Source: Gammaproteobacteria bacterium (GTDB taxonomy: Bacteria; Pseudomonadota; Gammaproteobacteria; JAADGQ01). From it: a stretch of DNA of 64,000 bases. This document shows positions 17,437-27,429 of this stretch, in pieces. The translations under genes were made by a program, and so were the position numbers. Position 1 is the stretch's first letter. Every line of letters starts with the position of its first letter. The DNA lies in the NCBI GenBank assembly GCA_021648145.1, contig JAKITI010000009.1, positions 1 through 64,000 of the forward strand. Reading direction: 5' to 3'. The notes beneath the pieces are model-generated. The model did no database searches and was not told the DNA's origin. It saw only the letters and a program-made list of their open reading frames with translations.

Positions 17437-18433
17437 TAGCAACAACCCCATTCTCGTACTCGGTGCTGGATCGTGGGGAACCGCGCTGGCACTGGTGCTG
17501 TCTCGTAACAAACAAAATACTTTGCTGTGGGCTCATAATGCAGAGCATCTGCAACAAATGGAAAGTGAACGCTGCAATGCGCGCTATTTTCCAGACACCC
17601 CTTTTCCTGATGACCTGCATATTTGCACCTCACTAGAAGAGGCATCAACTACGCAAGATATTTTATTGGCGGTTCCTTGCATTGCTTTTCGCAGTACACT
17701 GGAAAAAGCCAAACCTTATATTAATAAAAATTCGCGCATCGCATGGGCCACCAAAGGGCTTGAGCCAGGCACAGGAAAATTATTGCATGAAGTGGCTCGT
17801 GAAGTACTGGGCGATACAATTCCACTTGCCGTTTTATCAGGACCCACATTTGCTAATGAAGTTGCAAAAGGGCTGCCCACTGCCATTACGCTAGCATCAG
17901 CAGACAAACACTTCGCTGCTCAGCTTGCAGAACGCCTTCACCAACCATCTTTTCGAGTTTATACCTCTACAGACATTATTGGTGCAGAACTTGGCGGTGC
18001 AGTTAAAAATGTACTGGCGATTGCCACAGGGATCTCTGATGGCCTGAAACTTGGAGCCAATACACGCGCCGCACTAATTACCCGTGGACTCTCCGAACTC
18101 ATGCGTCTCGGAACGAAATTAGGTGGCCAGAGAGAAACTCTGATGGGGCTTACAGGGATGGGAGATATTGTTCTAACCTGCACTGATAACCAATCACGCA
18201 ACCGCCGCTTTGGTTTATCAATGGCTCGTGGTAATTCAGTACAAAAGTCCCTAGAAGAGATCGGCCAAGCCGTTGAAGGGGTAAAAGGTGCAAAAGAGGT
18301 GACAGAAAAAGCCAGAAAACTTGGTGTTGAGATGCCGATTTGTGAACAAATATATCAAGTTATCTATAAAAATTTGAGCCCTCGTGATGCCGCCCAAGCA
18401 CTGCTCAAACGTCGTCCGAAAACTGAAATATAA
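17411..18433 (+). CDS. gpsA: Glycerol-3-phosphate dehydrogenase [NAD(P)+]
   Basis: The 340-residue enzyme reduces dihydroxyacetone phosphate to sn-glycerol-3-phosphate for phospholipid synthesis. The Rossmann motif LVLGAGSWGTALAL is at about 15-28, with LSGPTFANEVAKG in the middle and GAVKNVLAIATG plus GANTRAALITRG forming the substrate domain. The start is a GTG at 17411; another GTG at 17417, with AAGAG upstream, is equally possible. Both lie inside secB, so translation is coupled. secB-gpsA is a conserved pair in Gammaproteobacteria. Confidence 0.95.
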   Translation: MRVEKRLINSNNPILVLGAGSWGTALALVLSRNKQNTLLWAHNAEHLQQMESERCNARYFPDTPFPDDLHICTSLEEASTTQDILLAVPCIAFRSTLEKAKPYINKNSRIAWATKGLEPGTGKLLHEVAREVLGDTIPLAVLSGPTFANEVAKGLPTAITLASADKHFAAQLAERLHQPSFRVYTSTDIIGAELGGAVKNVLAIATGISDGLKLGANTRAALITRGLSELMRLGTKLGGQRETLMGLTGMGDIVLTCTDNQSRNRRFGLSMARGNSVQKSLEEIGQAVEGVKGAKEVTEKARKLGVEMPICEQIYQVIYKNLSPRDAAQALLKRRPKTEI

Positions 18434-18487
18434 ATAGTTTCAGCATGGCTCTCCCCTTGGGTTCCTTAAATCACCAACAAAGCGGAG

Positions 18488-20128
18488 TTAACTAATCCCT
18501 TTTTTTTTCATATAAGGTACGTATTGCTTGTCCTGTCCTTTAATATGTTTTATCAGCCACGCCTTGAGAAACTCTAGCAGCTCTTCACCAATATTTTCAC
18601 CTGCATCAACCCGACGAACAAATTCAGTCACTTGGGTGATCAAAGCCTTATGAAGTTTTATATGGTTATCAAAATCTGGATAGCCACTTTTTTTCATCAA
18701 ATGCTCTTCATAACTAAAATGCATGAGCGTGTAATCCACCAACCCAGACAGCACTCTACGTATCACACGCTGACTACGTTTACTCTGCACCAAATAGTTC
18801 AACTCATTGATAATATTAACCAGCATTTTGTGTTGCCGATCAATCTCTTCCACGCCCACATTCATAGAGCTATCCCAGGCAAACATCTCATCGTTTCTGC
18901 TACGGTTTACCTCATCAATCTTAAATCGATTCATCAATGAGCGCACCTCAGATGATAATGCCGACACTCGGTAACTGGACTCAAAGGCTCCATCTGCTGT
19001 CAGCGCTGTATCCTGTGATACCTCATGAACAGCAACCATGCTTTTATTAATTTCAGAAGATGAACAGGACATTTCTTCCGCTGCAGTGGCAATTTGATGG
19101 TTCATATCTGCAATTACACCAACACTACTTACGATTTCCTGTAGTGCATCACTGGTCTGTTCGGCTTGGCTGACACTGGATTCTGCCGCTTCTTTGCCGG
19201 ATATCATTACATTGACCGCCTCTTTGGTACCCTTTTGCAGGCGCTCAATCATCTCCTGAATCTCTTGAGTTGATTCTTGAGTTCGGCTGGCCAAAGAGCG
19301 CACTTCATCCGCCACCACAGCAAAACCACGACCATGCTCACCCGCCCGAGCCGCCTCGATGGCAGCATTTAATGCCAATAGGTTGGTCTGCTCCGCAATA
19401 TTACGAATTGTATCGAGAATCAGATTAATATTGCCGCTATCGTCTTCAACTCGCCGGATCACTTCTGCAGCATGCTTAACTTCATCGGAAAGTGCAGTAA
19501 TGGTATCAATTGTTGCATCGACCACCTGCTGGCCATGATTGGCCGACTCTTGAGCTTTGGTGGTTGCATCAGAAGCCATGCTGGCATTGGCAGCCATCTC
19601 TTCAATGGTGGTACTCATCTCAGTCACCGCTGAAGCGGCCTGCTCAATATCGACAGCCTGTGCTCTGACTCTATCACCTGTAGTGCGATTAGCATCCAAC
19701 ATACTTGATGACAAATCAGTCAGATAGGCGCTGGAAGATTTAATAGAGATAACAGAGGAGCCAATATCAATAATGGCCGCATTGAACGCAGTCACTAGCT
19801 CACCTAGTTCATCATTACGCTTGATATTGATCAACTGAGTCAAATCGCCTTCTGCGATATCGTTGGCACGTTCAACAATTTTTTTCAGCGGGTTGATAAT
19901 CCCCCTATCCAGAAACAGATAGAACCCTATAAAAGCAACCAGCATCATAACCAGCCATGCCATTATTGCCCATACAATGATAGCATCAGCATTTTCAACG
20001 GCATATTGCAGTGAATAGAACACCACACCCGCCATACTGGACGCAACCAGCATTACGACTCCGAGCATGATTAATGCTTTAGTTTTTAAACTATCTATTT
20101 TCACTGGTTCATTCCTTTGTTGCCACAT
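18488..20128 (-). CDS. Methyl-accepting chemotaxis protein with C-terminal hemerythrin domain
   Basis: The 546-residue protein has two membrane helices (about 18-41 and 49-73) with only a very short loop between them, a HAMP domain (about 74-126), a methyl-accepting signalling region whose conserved tip lies at about 241-280 ([20 protein letters not shown]), and a hemerythrin domain (about 416-540). All seven diiron ligands are present: His433, His470, Glu474, His489, His493, His528 and Asp533. With no periplasmic sensor, the input is probably cytoplasmic oxygen or redox state sensed by the diiron site; DcrH of Desulfovibrio is a known hemerythrin-linked receptor. The ATG at 20128 is used; a GTG at 20104 preceded by AAGGA is an alternative. 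No other chemotaxis gene is in the window. Confidence 0.93.
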   Translation of the reverse strand: MWQQRNEPVKIDSLKTKALIMLGVVMLVASSMAGVVFYSLQYAVENADAIIVWAIMAWLVMMLVAFIGFYLFLDRGIINPLKKIVERANDIAEGDLTQLINIKRNDELGELVTAFNAAIIDIGSSVISIKSSSAYLTDLSSSMLDANRTTGDRVRAQAVDIEQAASAVTEMSTTIEEMAANASMASDATTKAQESANHGQQVVDATIDTITALSDEVKHAAEVIRRVEDDSGNINLILDTIRNIAEQTNLLALNAAIEAARAGEHGRGFAVVADEVRSLASRTQESTQEIQEMIERLQKGTKEAVNVMISGKEAAESSVSQAEQTSDALQEIVSSVGVIADMNHQIATAAEEMSCSSSEINKSMVAVHEVSQDTALTADGAFESSYRVSALSSEVRSLMNRFKIDEVNRSRNDEMFAWDSSMNVGVEEIDRQHKMLVNIINELNYLVQSKRSQRVIRRVLSGLVDYTLMHFSYEEHLMKKSGYPDFDNHIKLHKALITQVTEFVRRVDAGENIGEELLEFLKAWLIKHIKGQDKQYVPYMKKKGIS

Positions 20129-20302
20129 GTCATAAGCAGGTTGCTACATAAGTCGGACAAACCAGAATAAATAATTAGCCATCAATGGTCTTTTTTTATT
20201 TTCCTGAATTCAAGTCATAAGCGCATAAACAATCAAATCAGGCTCAGACATTTTGTTATACTCAAAAGCAGTCCAAACCTGAACTGTAACTCAACAATTC
20301 CA

Positions 20303-20998
20303 ATGAAAGCGATGATTCTAGCGGCTGGGCGTGGCGAACGTATGCGTCCACTCACAGACCACACACCAAAACCTCTGTTACAAGCCGGTGGAAAATCACT
20401 GATTGAGCACCACTTAATTGCACTTGCACTGGCAGGTTTTAAGCAGGTCGTGATTAATCACGCTCATTTAGGCCAACAAATTGAAAACAGGCTCGGCGAT
20501 GGCCCGCGTTATGGGCTCAATATATTATATTCCAGTGAACCCGAAGGTGGATTAGAGACGGGTGGCGGCATTCATCACGCTTTGCCACTTTTAGGTGATT
20601 TACCTTTTTTAGTGATTAATGGTGACATCTGGACCGATTACCCACTCTCACTAATTCCCTCACTAAAGCCGGACACTCTTGCACACCTCATTCTTGTGGA
20701 TAATCCACCTCATAATCCTGAGGGTGATTTTTCACTTTCAGCAGACAACAAACTGCACGAGACAGCAAGGCAGCGGCGTTATACATTTAGTGGCATCGGT
20801 ATTTATCATCCCAATCTATTCAAACAACAAAAAAGTGGCCGGTTTGCTCTGGCTCCCTTATTACGCAAAGCAATGCAGGCCAACCAAATCACAGGGGAGT
20901 ACTACTGCGGTCAATGGGTTGATGTTGGCACACCACAGCGCCTTCATGAACTGGATCAACAGCTAAGCGTGCATTCTGGGTCAGAAAGTCAGCAATGA
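20303..20998 (+). CDS. murU: N-acetylmuramate-1-phosphate uridylyltransferase MurU
   Basis: The 231-residue nucleotidyltransferase has the signature LAAGRGERMRPLTDHTPKPL at residues 7-26 and the metal-binding NGD (VINGDIWTDY). Length and sequence fit MurU, which makes UDP-MurNAc from recycled MurNAc-1-phosphate and bypasses the fosfomycin-sensitive step. The usual partner kinase AmgK is not adjacent. The gene overlaps the next by four bases (ATGA at 20995) and starts a tight three-gene operon. A closely related sugar-phosphate nucleotidyltransferase activity cannot be excluded. Confidence 0.82.
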   Translation: MKAMILAAGRGERMRPLTDHTPKPLLQAGGKSLIEHHLIALALAGFKQVVINHAHLGQQIENRLGDGPRYGLNILYSSEPEGGLETGGGIHHALPLLGDLPFLVINGDIWTDYPLSLIPSLKPDTLAHLILVDNPPHNPEGDFSLSADNKLHETARQRRYTFSGIGIYHPNLFKQQKSGRFALAPLLRKAMQANQITGEYYCGQWVDVGTPQRLHELDQQLSVHSGSESQQ

Positions 20999-22836
20999 AT
21001 AGTATTTTACGACGGCAGGGATTTCTACCTTTTTTGGTGGTGCTTTTTCTCAATGCTTTTGTTGATCTTGGGCATAAAATTATCATTCAAAATACAGTCT
21101 TCAAAATTTACGACGGACAAACACAGATTGTTTTAATCGCCATCGTTAATGCGCTCATCTTACTGCCATTTGTTCTGCTTTTTGCACCGGCCGGATTTTT
21201 ATCTGATCGCTTTAGCAAGCCTAAAGTGATGCGAATCAGTGCTTGGTGTGCAGTTATTTTAACGCTAGTCATTACCTTGTGTTATTACCAAGGCTGGTAC
21301 CAAGTTGCATTTTTAATGACATTGGTTTTGGCAATACAAAGTGCTTTTTATTCGCCTTCAAAATATGGTTATATCAAAGAGGTTGTGGGTAAAGAGGGGC
21401 TAGCAATGGCCAATGGCATGGTTCAAGCGACGACGATTATCGCCATTTTGACGGGTATATTTGCTTTCTCTATCGCCTTTGAATTTTATCTGGATGGCCA
21501 CACCATCACAGATGAAGAGATGATTTTAAAAACCATTGCACCCATCGGCTGGGGGCTGGTTTTGTGCTCAATCATCGAGCTATTTTTCGCCTATCGTCTG
21601 CCTGAAATAGTTAATGGTGATTCAACTCAAACCTTTGATCGCCGAAGTTATTTTAATGGCACCTATTTACGTCGTAACATTGATGCCATTCGTCACCAAC
21701 GAACCATCTGGTTGTCGATTGTCGGATTATCAATCTTCTGGGGAATATCACAAGTTGCACTGGCTGCTTTCCCTGCATTTGCAAAAGAGATATTACAAGA
21801 GACCAATACCATAATCATTCAAGGCATTCTCGCTTGCTCAGGCATTGGCATTGTAATCGGCTCACTGCTCGCCGGACGTGCTTCACACCACAGCATTGAG
21901 CTGGGATTAATACCGATCGGAGCCATCGGCATTATGGCCACACTGACACTCGTGCCTCAGCTGCAATCATTTGAATCACTTGCGATTACATTTATTATTT
22001 TTGGCTTTTTTGGTGGGTTATTTATTGTTCCGTTGAACTCGCTGATCCAGCTTCACGCCAGTGATGAACACCGAGCCACCATTATAGCGGGCAATAATTG
22101 GGTACAAAACTTGACGATGCTAAGTTTTTTAATCATGACGGTCTCATTTGCGTTCATCGGCCTAAAAAGTATCGGGCTACTTTATATGATTGCACTCATT
22201 GCACTGATCGGCTCTCTCTACACAATAAAGTTGCTTGCCCGCCCGATGATGATCTATCTAATCGGACTTCTTTTTCGTAGCATCTACCATGTTGACGTAC
22301 AAAACCTGCAGCATCTGCCAAAACAAGGTTCGGTACTGTTATTAGGCAACCATATCAGCTGGCTCGACTGGGCCATTATACAGCTCGTCAGCCCACGCCC
22401 GATCCGCTTTGTGATGGATCGTCACTATTACCAGCGCTGGTACTTTAAATGGTTTCTCAACTTTTTTAATGTCATTCCGATTACACCAGGCCAAAGTAAA
22501 ACTGCACTGCAAAAAACCAATAAAGCATTAAAGGCCGGTGAGATTGCTTGCCTCTTTCCTGAAGGTACGATTAGCCATAGTGGTCAGTTAAACAGTTTCA
22601 AACGTGGCTTTGAAAAAACCGTTGATGGAGTGCATGGAACCATCGTTCCTTTTTATCTTCATGGCTTGTGGGGAAGTCGATTCTCCCGTTCAACGAAAAG
22701 GCAATGTGAGCTGGGCAGATCAGGCTGGAGGCGCCGCCTCATAGTCAGCTTTGGCGAGGCGATGCCCATGACGGCAACCGCAGATGAAGTCAAACAGAGC
22801 GTATCTGATCTCAGTCAACCTTTGGGAGACCAATAA
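20995..22836 (+). CDS. LplT-like MFS transporter fused to a PlsC-type acyltransferase
   Basis: The 613-residue protein has two parts. Residues 1 to about 420 are a major-facilitator transporter like LplT, which flips lysophospholipids inward. Residues about 430-600 are a glycerophospholipid acyltransferase with NHISWLD (His453 and Asp458 of the HX4D motif) and FPEGT at 521-525. In E. coli lplT and aas are separate genes, and many other bacteria carry a triple fusion ending in an acyl-ACP synthetase. Here the synthetase domain is absent and the protein ends normally about 90 residues after FPEGT. Expected role: import lysophospholipid and re-acylate it, using acyl donor made elsewhere. It overlaps murU by four bases and the next gene by one. 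Confidence 0.88.
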   Translation: MNSILRRQGFLPFLVVLFLNAFVDLGHKIIIQNTVFKIYDGQTQIVLIAIVNALILLPFVLLFAPAGFLSDRFSKPKVMRISAWCAVILTLVITLCYYQGWYQVAFLMTLVLAIQSAFYSPSKYGYIKEVVGKEGLAMANGMVQATTIIAILTGIFAFSIAFEFYLDGHTITDEEMILKTIAPIGWGLVLCSIIELFFAYRLPEIVNGDSTQTFDRRSYFNGTYLRRNIDAIRHQRTIWLSIVGLSIFWGISQVALAAFPAFAKEILQETNTIIIQGILACSGIGIVIGSLLAGRASHHSIELGLIPIGAIGIMATLTLVPQLQSFESLAITFIIFGFFGGLFIVPLNSLIQLHASDEHRATIIAGNNWVQNLTMLSFLIMTVSFAFIGLKSIGLLYMIALIALIGSLYTIKLLARPMMIYLIGLLFRSIYHVDVQNLQHLPKQGSVLLLGNHISWLDWAIIQLVSPRPIRFVMDRHYYQRWYFKWFLNFFNVIPITPGQSKTALQKTNKALKAGEIACLFPEGTISHSGQLNSFKRGFEKTVDGVHGTIVPFYLHGLWGSRFSRSTKRQCELGRSGWRRRLIVSFGEAMPMTATADEVKQSVSDLSQPLGDQ

Positions 22837-24059
22837 TGCATCGCAGAACATTCCTTGGTTTCTTTGCCGCAGGGCTCTCAACCAGCCTGACCGGCTGTTT
22901 GCCTTTTTGGCCTGATGAAGGGTTTTTAAATCCATGTTTACCTGGCCCACTGCCCGCCCGCCTTGCCCAGCATGATTGGGTGAAAGAGGCCTGGCAAGGC
23001 ATTGACAGCAAACAGGTCTGGGATTGCCATGTTCATCTCATCGGTCTGGGCGATAGCAACAGCGGCATCTGGGTCAACCCCTCAATGAAAAGTATGCTGC
23101 ATCCCATTCAGCACACTCGCTTTAAATTTTTTCTCAATGGCTCATGCGTCAATGAAGAAGATGTTGATACGCCTTTTGTAACAAAACTAGCGGCGCTCCA
23201 CAATGACTTGCCCACTGGAGTCAAGTTGATGTTGCTGGCGTTTGATCACAACTATGATGAAACAGGCAGGCAACGCCTGGATCGAAGCGCCTTTTATGTA
23301 CCCAATGAATATACAGCACAGATTGCTGCGCAGCATTCACAACGCTTTGAATGGATTGCATCAATCCACCCATATCGTGAAGATTGCGTTGATGCACTGA
23401 AACAAGTCATAAAGGCTGGTGCTCGTGCGATCAAGTGGCTTCCCTCAGCGATGGGTATGGATCCCGCTTCACCGTTATGTGATCGATTTTATGAAGCACT
23501 TAAAAGCCACAATATACCACTACTCACTCACGCAGGTGATGAACACGCCGTTGAAAGCAGCAGCGGCCAACAACTTGGCAACCCTTTACGCTTACGGCGG
23601 GCGCTGGATCATGGTGTGCGTGTGATCATCGCCCACGGCGCATCACAAGGAAACAATATAGATACCGACAAAGGCCCGAATGCCAAACCGGTTGATAATT
23701 TTGAACTGTTCAGCCGCCTGATGGATGAACCTCGTTATGAAAAACTGGTGTATGGCGATATTTCAGCCATGCCTCAAACCAATCGTGTCGGCTCTGCCTT
23801 GGATACCCTGATCAAACGCCAGGACTGGCACCACCGCTTGATTAACGGCTCAGACTATCCCTTGCCTGGTGTGATGCCACTTTTTTCTATGAAAAAAATT
23901 GTTGAGCGCGGCATGTTCAGCAATGAAAAGGCACGCCTATTTTCAGAGATTAGAAAATACAACCCACTGCTTTTTGATTTTTTGGTGAAACGACACATGC
24001 AGAGTGATGGGTTAAAATTTTCACCCTCTGTATTTGAAACGCGAAAGCACTTTGTATAA
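22836..24059 (+). CDS. Exported amidohydrolase-superfamily lipoprotein
   Basis: The 407-residue protein starts with a twin-arginine motif and a lipobox: HRRTFLGFFAAG followed by LTGC with Cys21, so it is probably a Tat-exported lipoprotein, folded and metal-loaded before export. The body looks like an amidohydrolase-2 TIM barrel: DCHVH (63-67) as the first metal site, LLTHAGDEHAVE as a middle site, VIIAHGAS, and NGSDYPLPGVMP near the end. The substrate is unknown. Its start overlaps the previous stop by one base, so it belongs to the murU/LplT-PlsC operon; a role in envelope turnover would fit but is inferred only from that. Confidence 0.75.
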   Translation: MHRRTFLGFFAAGLSTSLTGCLPFWPDEGFLNPCLPGPLPARLAQHDWVKEAWQGIDSKQVWDCHVHLIGLGDSNSGIWVNPSMKSMLHPIQHTRFKFFLNGSCVNEEDVDTPFVTKLAALHNDLPTGVKLMLLAFDHNYDETGRQRLDRSAFYVPNEYTAQIAAQHSQRFEWIASIHPYREDCVDALKQVIKAGARAIKWLPSAMGMDPASPLCDRFYEALKSHNIPLLTHAGDEHAVESSSGQQLGNPLRLRRALDHGVRVIIAHGASQGNNIDTDKGPNAKPVDNFELFSRLMDEPRYEKLVYGDISAMPQTNRVGSALDTLIKRQDWHHRLINGSDYPLPGVMPLFSMKKIVERGMFSNEKARLFSEIRKYNPLLFDFLVKRHMQSDGLKFSPSVFETRKHFV

Positions 24060-24061
24060 GT

Positions 24062-25105
24062 TTAAAGCCCCAGCTCATCTTGCGCTCCCGGCGCAACAAT
24101 AAGTTTGCGGCGCCTTTGGAACTTTTTAATTTTTGGGTCAAAGTTTGCCATCACATCCTGATACTGCTGGCGCAGGAAACTATCGGCCTCCTGTTTAGCA
24201 TCATCAACAAGCGCCGTCAGCTCTTCAGAGGGGCATTGCAAGGCACGACAATCTCGCAGGAAAGTTTGAAAATGAATAGCTTTTGCCGCTTCGTCATTTT
24301 GCACCACAACATCGAGGTTAGGCTCACCGTAGACCTCCTTCGGTAACAGGTAGACACCTGTGGATGTTTGTTGTTGGCACTGTTCATCCATCCTCTCAAT
24401 CAGCGCTGCTTCGTAACGATAACAGCGGCTTCTTAGCTCATCGAGCTGATCCTCAAGACCGTTGGCATCTACGCGCATATCCCAGCGCACACCACCCTTA
24501 TCGCTCTCGCCGTGGTGAACCCCCTTTTTATAAGTGTGGGGAATCAAGTTGTCGATCTGCTCGTTGATAAACTCTTCAACTTCGCTGTGAAGATAAAAAC
24601 TCAGTGAGCTTATGGTGGAGTAATAGAAACAGCCATCGTCAATAAACCGTGCCCAACGGTGCGACAGGTAGAGGCGGTAGGGTTTGATTTGATAGGGTGA
24701 AGTACCTTCTTTTTCCGCCTCCTCTTTGCGCGCCTGCTGCTGGAAATTGAAGTCGTCAAGATCGTAGTCATAGAGGGTTTTGAAATCTTGCAGAGAATGC
24801 CCCTCAGCAAAATGCTCATTTAAACAAAAAGAGTTTTCGCCTACACCCCGCAACAACGTAGTGTAGGCGTTGTAGATATTCTTTTGCTCACTATCAAGCT
24901 GTTCCCAGGCCGTATTACTCTCCTGCTCAGACCCTGTTTTGATGCCAAAAAGAGCATCCAGCAAAAAGATGGCGACTTTTGTTTGTTGCGCATCACTAAG
25001 CTGCAGACGGAAGCTCTCCTGCGCTTGAGGCGACAGATTGAAATAGGCCGAATCCAGCCATATCAGCAAGCGATTAAAAATCGGCATTTCGGGTTCTATT
25101 TTCAT
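24062..25105 (-). CDS. Uncharacterised 347-residue soluble protein
   Basis: I do not recognise this protein. It has no signal peptide or membrane segment, is rich in Asp, Glu and Gln, and looks mostly helical, with a basic C-terminal patch (KIKKFQRRRKL). Aromatic and charged clusters such as YRLYLSHRWARFIDDG and KGGVRWDMRVD may mark a folded core. It is convergent with the amidohydrolase gene (stops two bases apart) and divergent from lgt across a 93-base gap. The long open frame with ordinary codon use, and the absence of a competing frame, support a real gene. Confidence 0.7.
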   Translation of the reverse strand: MKIEPEMPIFNRLLIWLDSAYFNLSPQAQESFRLQLSDAQQTKVAIFLLDALFGIKTGSEQESNTAWEQLDSEQKNIYNAYTTLLRGVGENSFCLNEHFAEGHSLQDFKTLYDYDLDDFNFQQQARKEEAEKEGTSPYQIKPYRLYLSHRWARFIDDGCFYYSTISSLSFYLHSEVEEFINEQIDNLIPHTYKKGVHHGESDKGGVRWDMRVDANGLEDQLDELRSRCYRYEAALIERMDEQCQQQTSTGVYLLPKEVYGEPNLDVVVQNDEAAKAIHFQTFLRDCRALQCPSEELTALVDDAKQEADSFLRQQYQDVMANFDPKIKKFQRRRKLIVAPGAQDELGL

Positions 25106-25198
25106 AATTCCTTGATAGACTCAAAAATCAAACAGTATGAGAAAAGCTAGGTTAAATGCTACAATTAATTTCATTTTTAATCAAAGAATAAGAACTAG

Positions 25199-25993
25199 AT
25201 GCTGCCTTTTCCAGATATAGATCCTGTTGCACTCAGCCTTGGCTCACTAAAAATTCACTGGTATGGCCTGATGTACCTCATCGGTTTTGCCTTGGCATGG
25301 CTACTGGGAAATTGGCGCGCCAAGCAACCTGGTTCTGGCTGGAACAGTGAGCAGGTCAGCGATCTGATTTTCTACTGTGCGCTAGGGCTCGTGCTAGGCG
25401 CACGCATCGGTTACATGCTGTTTTATCAATTTGAATCTGTACTTGCCAACCCTCTGGATCTTTTAAAAATATGGCAAGGGGGTATGTCATTTCATGGTGG
25501 GGCTATTGGAGTCACGATTGGCATCTGGTTATTTGGCCGAAAATACAAGAAAGACTTTTTCAGTGTTACAGATTTTCTCGTTCCCCTCGCACCTTTAGGG
25601 CTCTTCGCAGGCCGTATGGGTAATTTCATTAATGGTGAACTTTGGGGCAGAACCACGGATAGCTCCTTTGGAATGATCTTTCCTAGCGGTGGGCCGCTGG
25701 CACGTCACCCTTCACAACTCTATGAAGCCATTCTTGAGGGACTGGTTCTATTTCTCATTTTGTGGTTTTACTCCAGTAAACCTCGACCCAAAATGGCTGT
25801 TACAGGTCTATTTTTACTTGGCTATGGTTGCTTTCGATCTTTTGTCGAGTTCTTCAGAGAGCCTGATGCACATCTTGGTTTTATCGCTTTTGATTGGCTC
25901 ACAATGGGGCAAGTTTTATCTCTGCCGATGATTATTGGTGGGCTGGCATTAATCGTGCTGGCGTACAAATTAAATCCTAAAGAACGCTCCTAA
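25199..25993 (+). CDS. lgt: Prolipoprotein diacylglyceryl transferase
   Basis: The 264-residue inner-membrane enzyme transfers diacylglycerol from phosphatidylglycerol to the lipobox cysteine of prolipoproteins, the first lipidation step. It has about seven membrane helices, His99 in SFHGGAIG and the Lgt signature [14 protein letters not shown] at 138-151. At least two lipoprotein substrates lie in this window, the subtilase and the amidohydrolase. thyA, a frequent neighbour, is absent; instead the 3' end overlaps by four bases, tail to tail, with the HgdB-like gene. Confidence 0.97.
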   Translation: MLPFPDIDPVALSLGSLKIHWYGLMYLIGFALAWLLGNWRAKQPGSGWNSEQVSDLIFYCALGLVLGARIGYMLFYQFESVLANPLDLLKIWQGGMSFHGGAIGVTIGIWLFGRKYKKDFFSVTDFLVPLAPLGLFAGRMGNFINGELWGRTTDSSFGMIFPSGGPLARHPSQLYEAILEGLVLFLILWFYSSKPRPKMAVTGLFLLGYGCFRSFVEFFREPDAHLGFIAFDWLTMGQVLSLPMIIGGLALIVLAYKLNPKERS

Positions 25994-27420
25994 CTTGGAG
26001 CCTGATCAAACTCTTTCTGTGCTTGTTTACGCGCCCGAAACAGCGCCATTTGCACACGACTATAAACATTCACTGCCCCATCGCCTGTTGTTTCTATCGC
26101 AAGAAAATTGGCTTCAGGATAACGCGCCGTAATGAGTGACTGAATACCATCTGATACACCCGAAGAGGGCATACAACCGAATGGTTTTACACTCAAAACC
26201 AGATGAGCCTTTTTTTGCTCGACCGCTTGAATCAACTTACCCACTTCCATATGTCCTTCACCGCCCCGCACCTCATTGAGGTAATAGGGGTGACTGATAC
26301 GGGCAATTTCATCCATATCTGACAGTTTGTATTTTTTGAGCCCGACCAAAGAAGCAACACCGTAAAAAAACCCTTTGAGCCCAAGCGCGGCCATATTGAC
26401 TTGAGCACTAGCGAGTATAGATTTTTTATCTTTATAGCTGTTTTCTGTGTGCTCTGCCTTGCGCAGCAACATCGTCTCTTTTAAACGAGACTTTTTCTCC
26501 CACACCATATAGAGCAACCAATTGGTAATGGGCTGCACTTCACACTCAGCACCCTCTTGCTCTAAAAAGCGTTGTAAGCGATAGTTGCCATCACCTTCAG
26601 TGGTCATCGCCCAAAACTCACCAATCACTAAAACCTTGGGTTTGACTTGTGTGACATCTGTTTTGACTGCGGCCAAAAGTTTCCGACACTGATAGAGTGT
26701 TTTAATTAAATTTTTTCGTTTACCAATTGCAGTTTGCAACAACTTTTTGCTTGCAAGCAGAGCTTGATCTGTCGCTCCATGTTCGACTTCATAAGGTCGA
26801 ATACGATAGCCCATGGCATTCAGTACATCAGCAATCACAACACATTTCACTGCTGTTGCAAAAAACTTTAAATCTGTTTTTAATCCATCATTTTTATTGC
26901 CATCTTTTCCTGCATTATCACCTTGAAATGATAAAATTCGAAAACCCTCAAACCCAGCATCACGCAAAGCTTTACGATATTCGGTGACATACATTCCAAA
27001 ACGACAAGGACCACATGTTGCCGCTGTAACAAAGAGGTAGTTTTTAATGATCTCAGCAACGGACAGATTTTTATCATCTCGCAGATAGCATAGGTAATTA
27101 ACCAGATTACCCACCGTAAAATAGGTTGGATTACACTGGCCTCGGTTGCCATACTCCTTGCCACACTGCAATGCGGCAAGATCAGCGACTGGCAGTGCTT
27201 TTGCTTTATAGCCAAGTGCTAACAGCCCTGCCTCCAATAGCTGATCATGCATTTCAGTCAAACCACCAAAAAGAAGCGTTGTTTCACTGCGCTCTTCAGC
27301 ACTAAAATTAATTGGGTTTTCGTCGTACCAGTGTTCGACATCTGGATCAGTCAGCCTGTCCATAGAAACAAAATTAACCACTTCACCTACACTGTTATTT
27401 TCTTTGAATTGAGGTTCCAT
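25990..27420 (-). CDS. HgdB/DUF2229-type iron-sulfur protein, partner of the tandem activase
   Basis: The 476-residue protein resembles the component-D side of the 2-hydroxyacyl-CoA dehydratase superfamily and the proteins annotated as activase-related. Candidate cluster ligands are Cys86 and Cys96 ([13 protein letters not shown]), Cys136 and Cys139 ([12 protein letters not shown]), and Cys416 (KPFGCMPSS), all in motifs typical of these families. It starts nine bases after the stop of the 1145-residue tandem ATPase and is surely co-transcribed with it. By analogy with known systems, the ATPase would drive electrons into a cluster in this subunit to power a difficult reduction. No dehydratase, CoA-transferase or fermentation gene is nearby, so the substrate is unknown. 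Confidence 0.8.
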   Translation of the reverse strand: MEPQFKENNSVGEVVNFVSMDRLTDPDVEHWYDENPINFSAEERSETTLLFGGLTEMHDQLLEAGLLALGYKAKALPVADLAALQCGKEYGNRGQCNPTYFTVGNLVNYLCYLRDDKNLSVAEIIKNYLFVTAATCGPCRFGMYVTEYRKALRDAGFEGFRILSFQGDNAGKDGNKNDGLKTDLKFFATAVKCVVIADVLNAMGYRIRPYEVEHGATDQALLASKKLLQTAIGKRKNLIKTLYQCRKLLAAVKTDVTQVKPKVLVIGEFWAMTTEGDGNYRLQRFLEQEGAECEVQPITNWLLYMVWEKKSRLKETMLLRKAEHTENSYKDKKSILASAQVNMAALGLKGFFYGVASLVGLKKYKLSDMDEIARISHPYYLNEVRGGEGHMEVGKLIQAVEQKKAHLVLSVKPFGCMPSSGVSDGIQSLITARYPEANFLAIETTGDGAVNVYSRVQMALFRARKQAQKEFDQAPS

Positions 27421-27429
27421 ATTTGTTCC

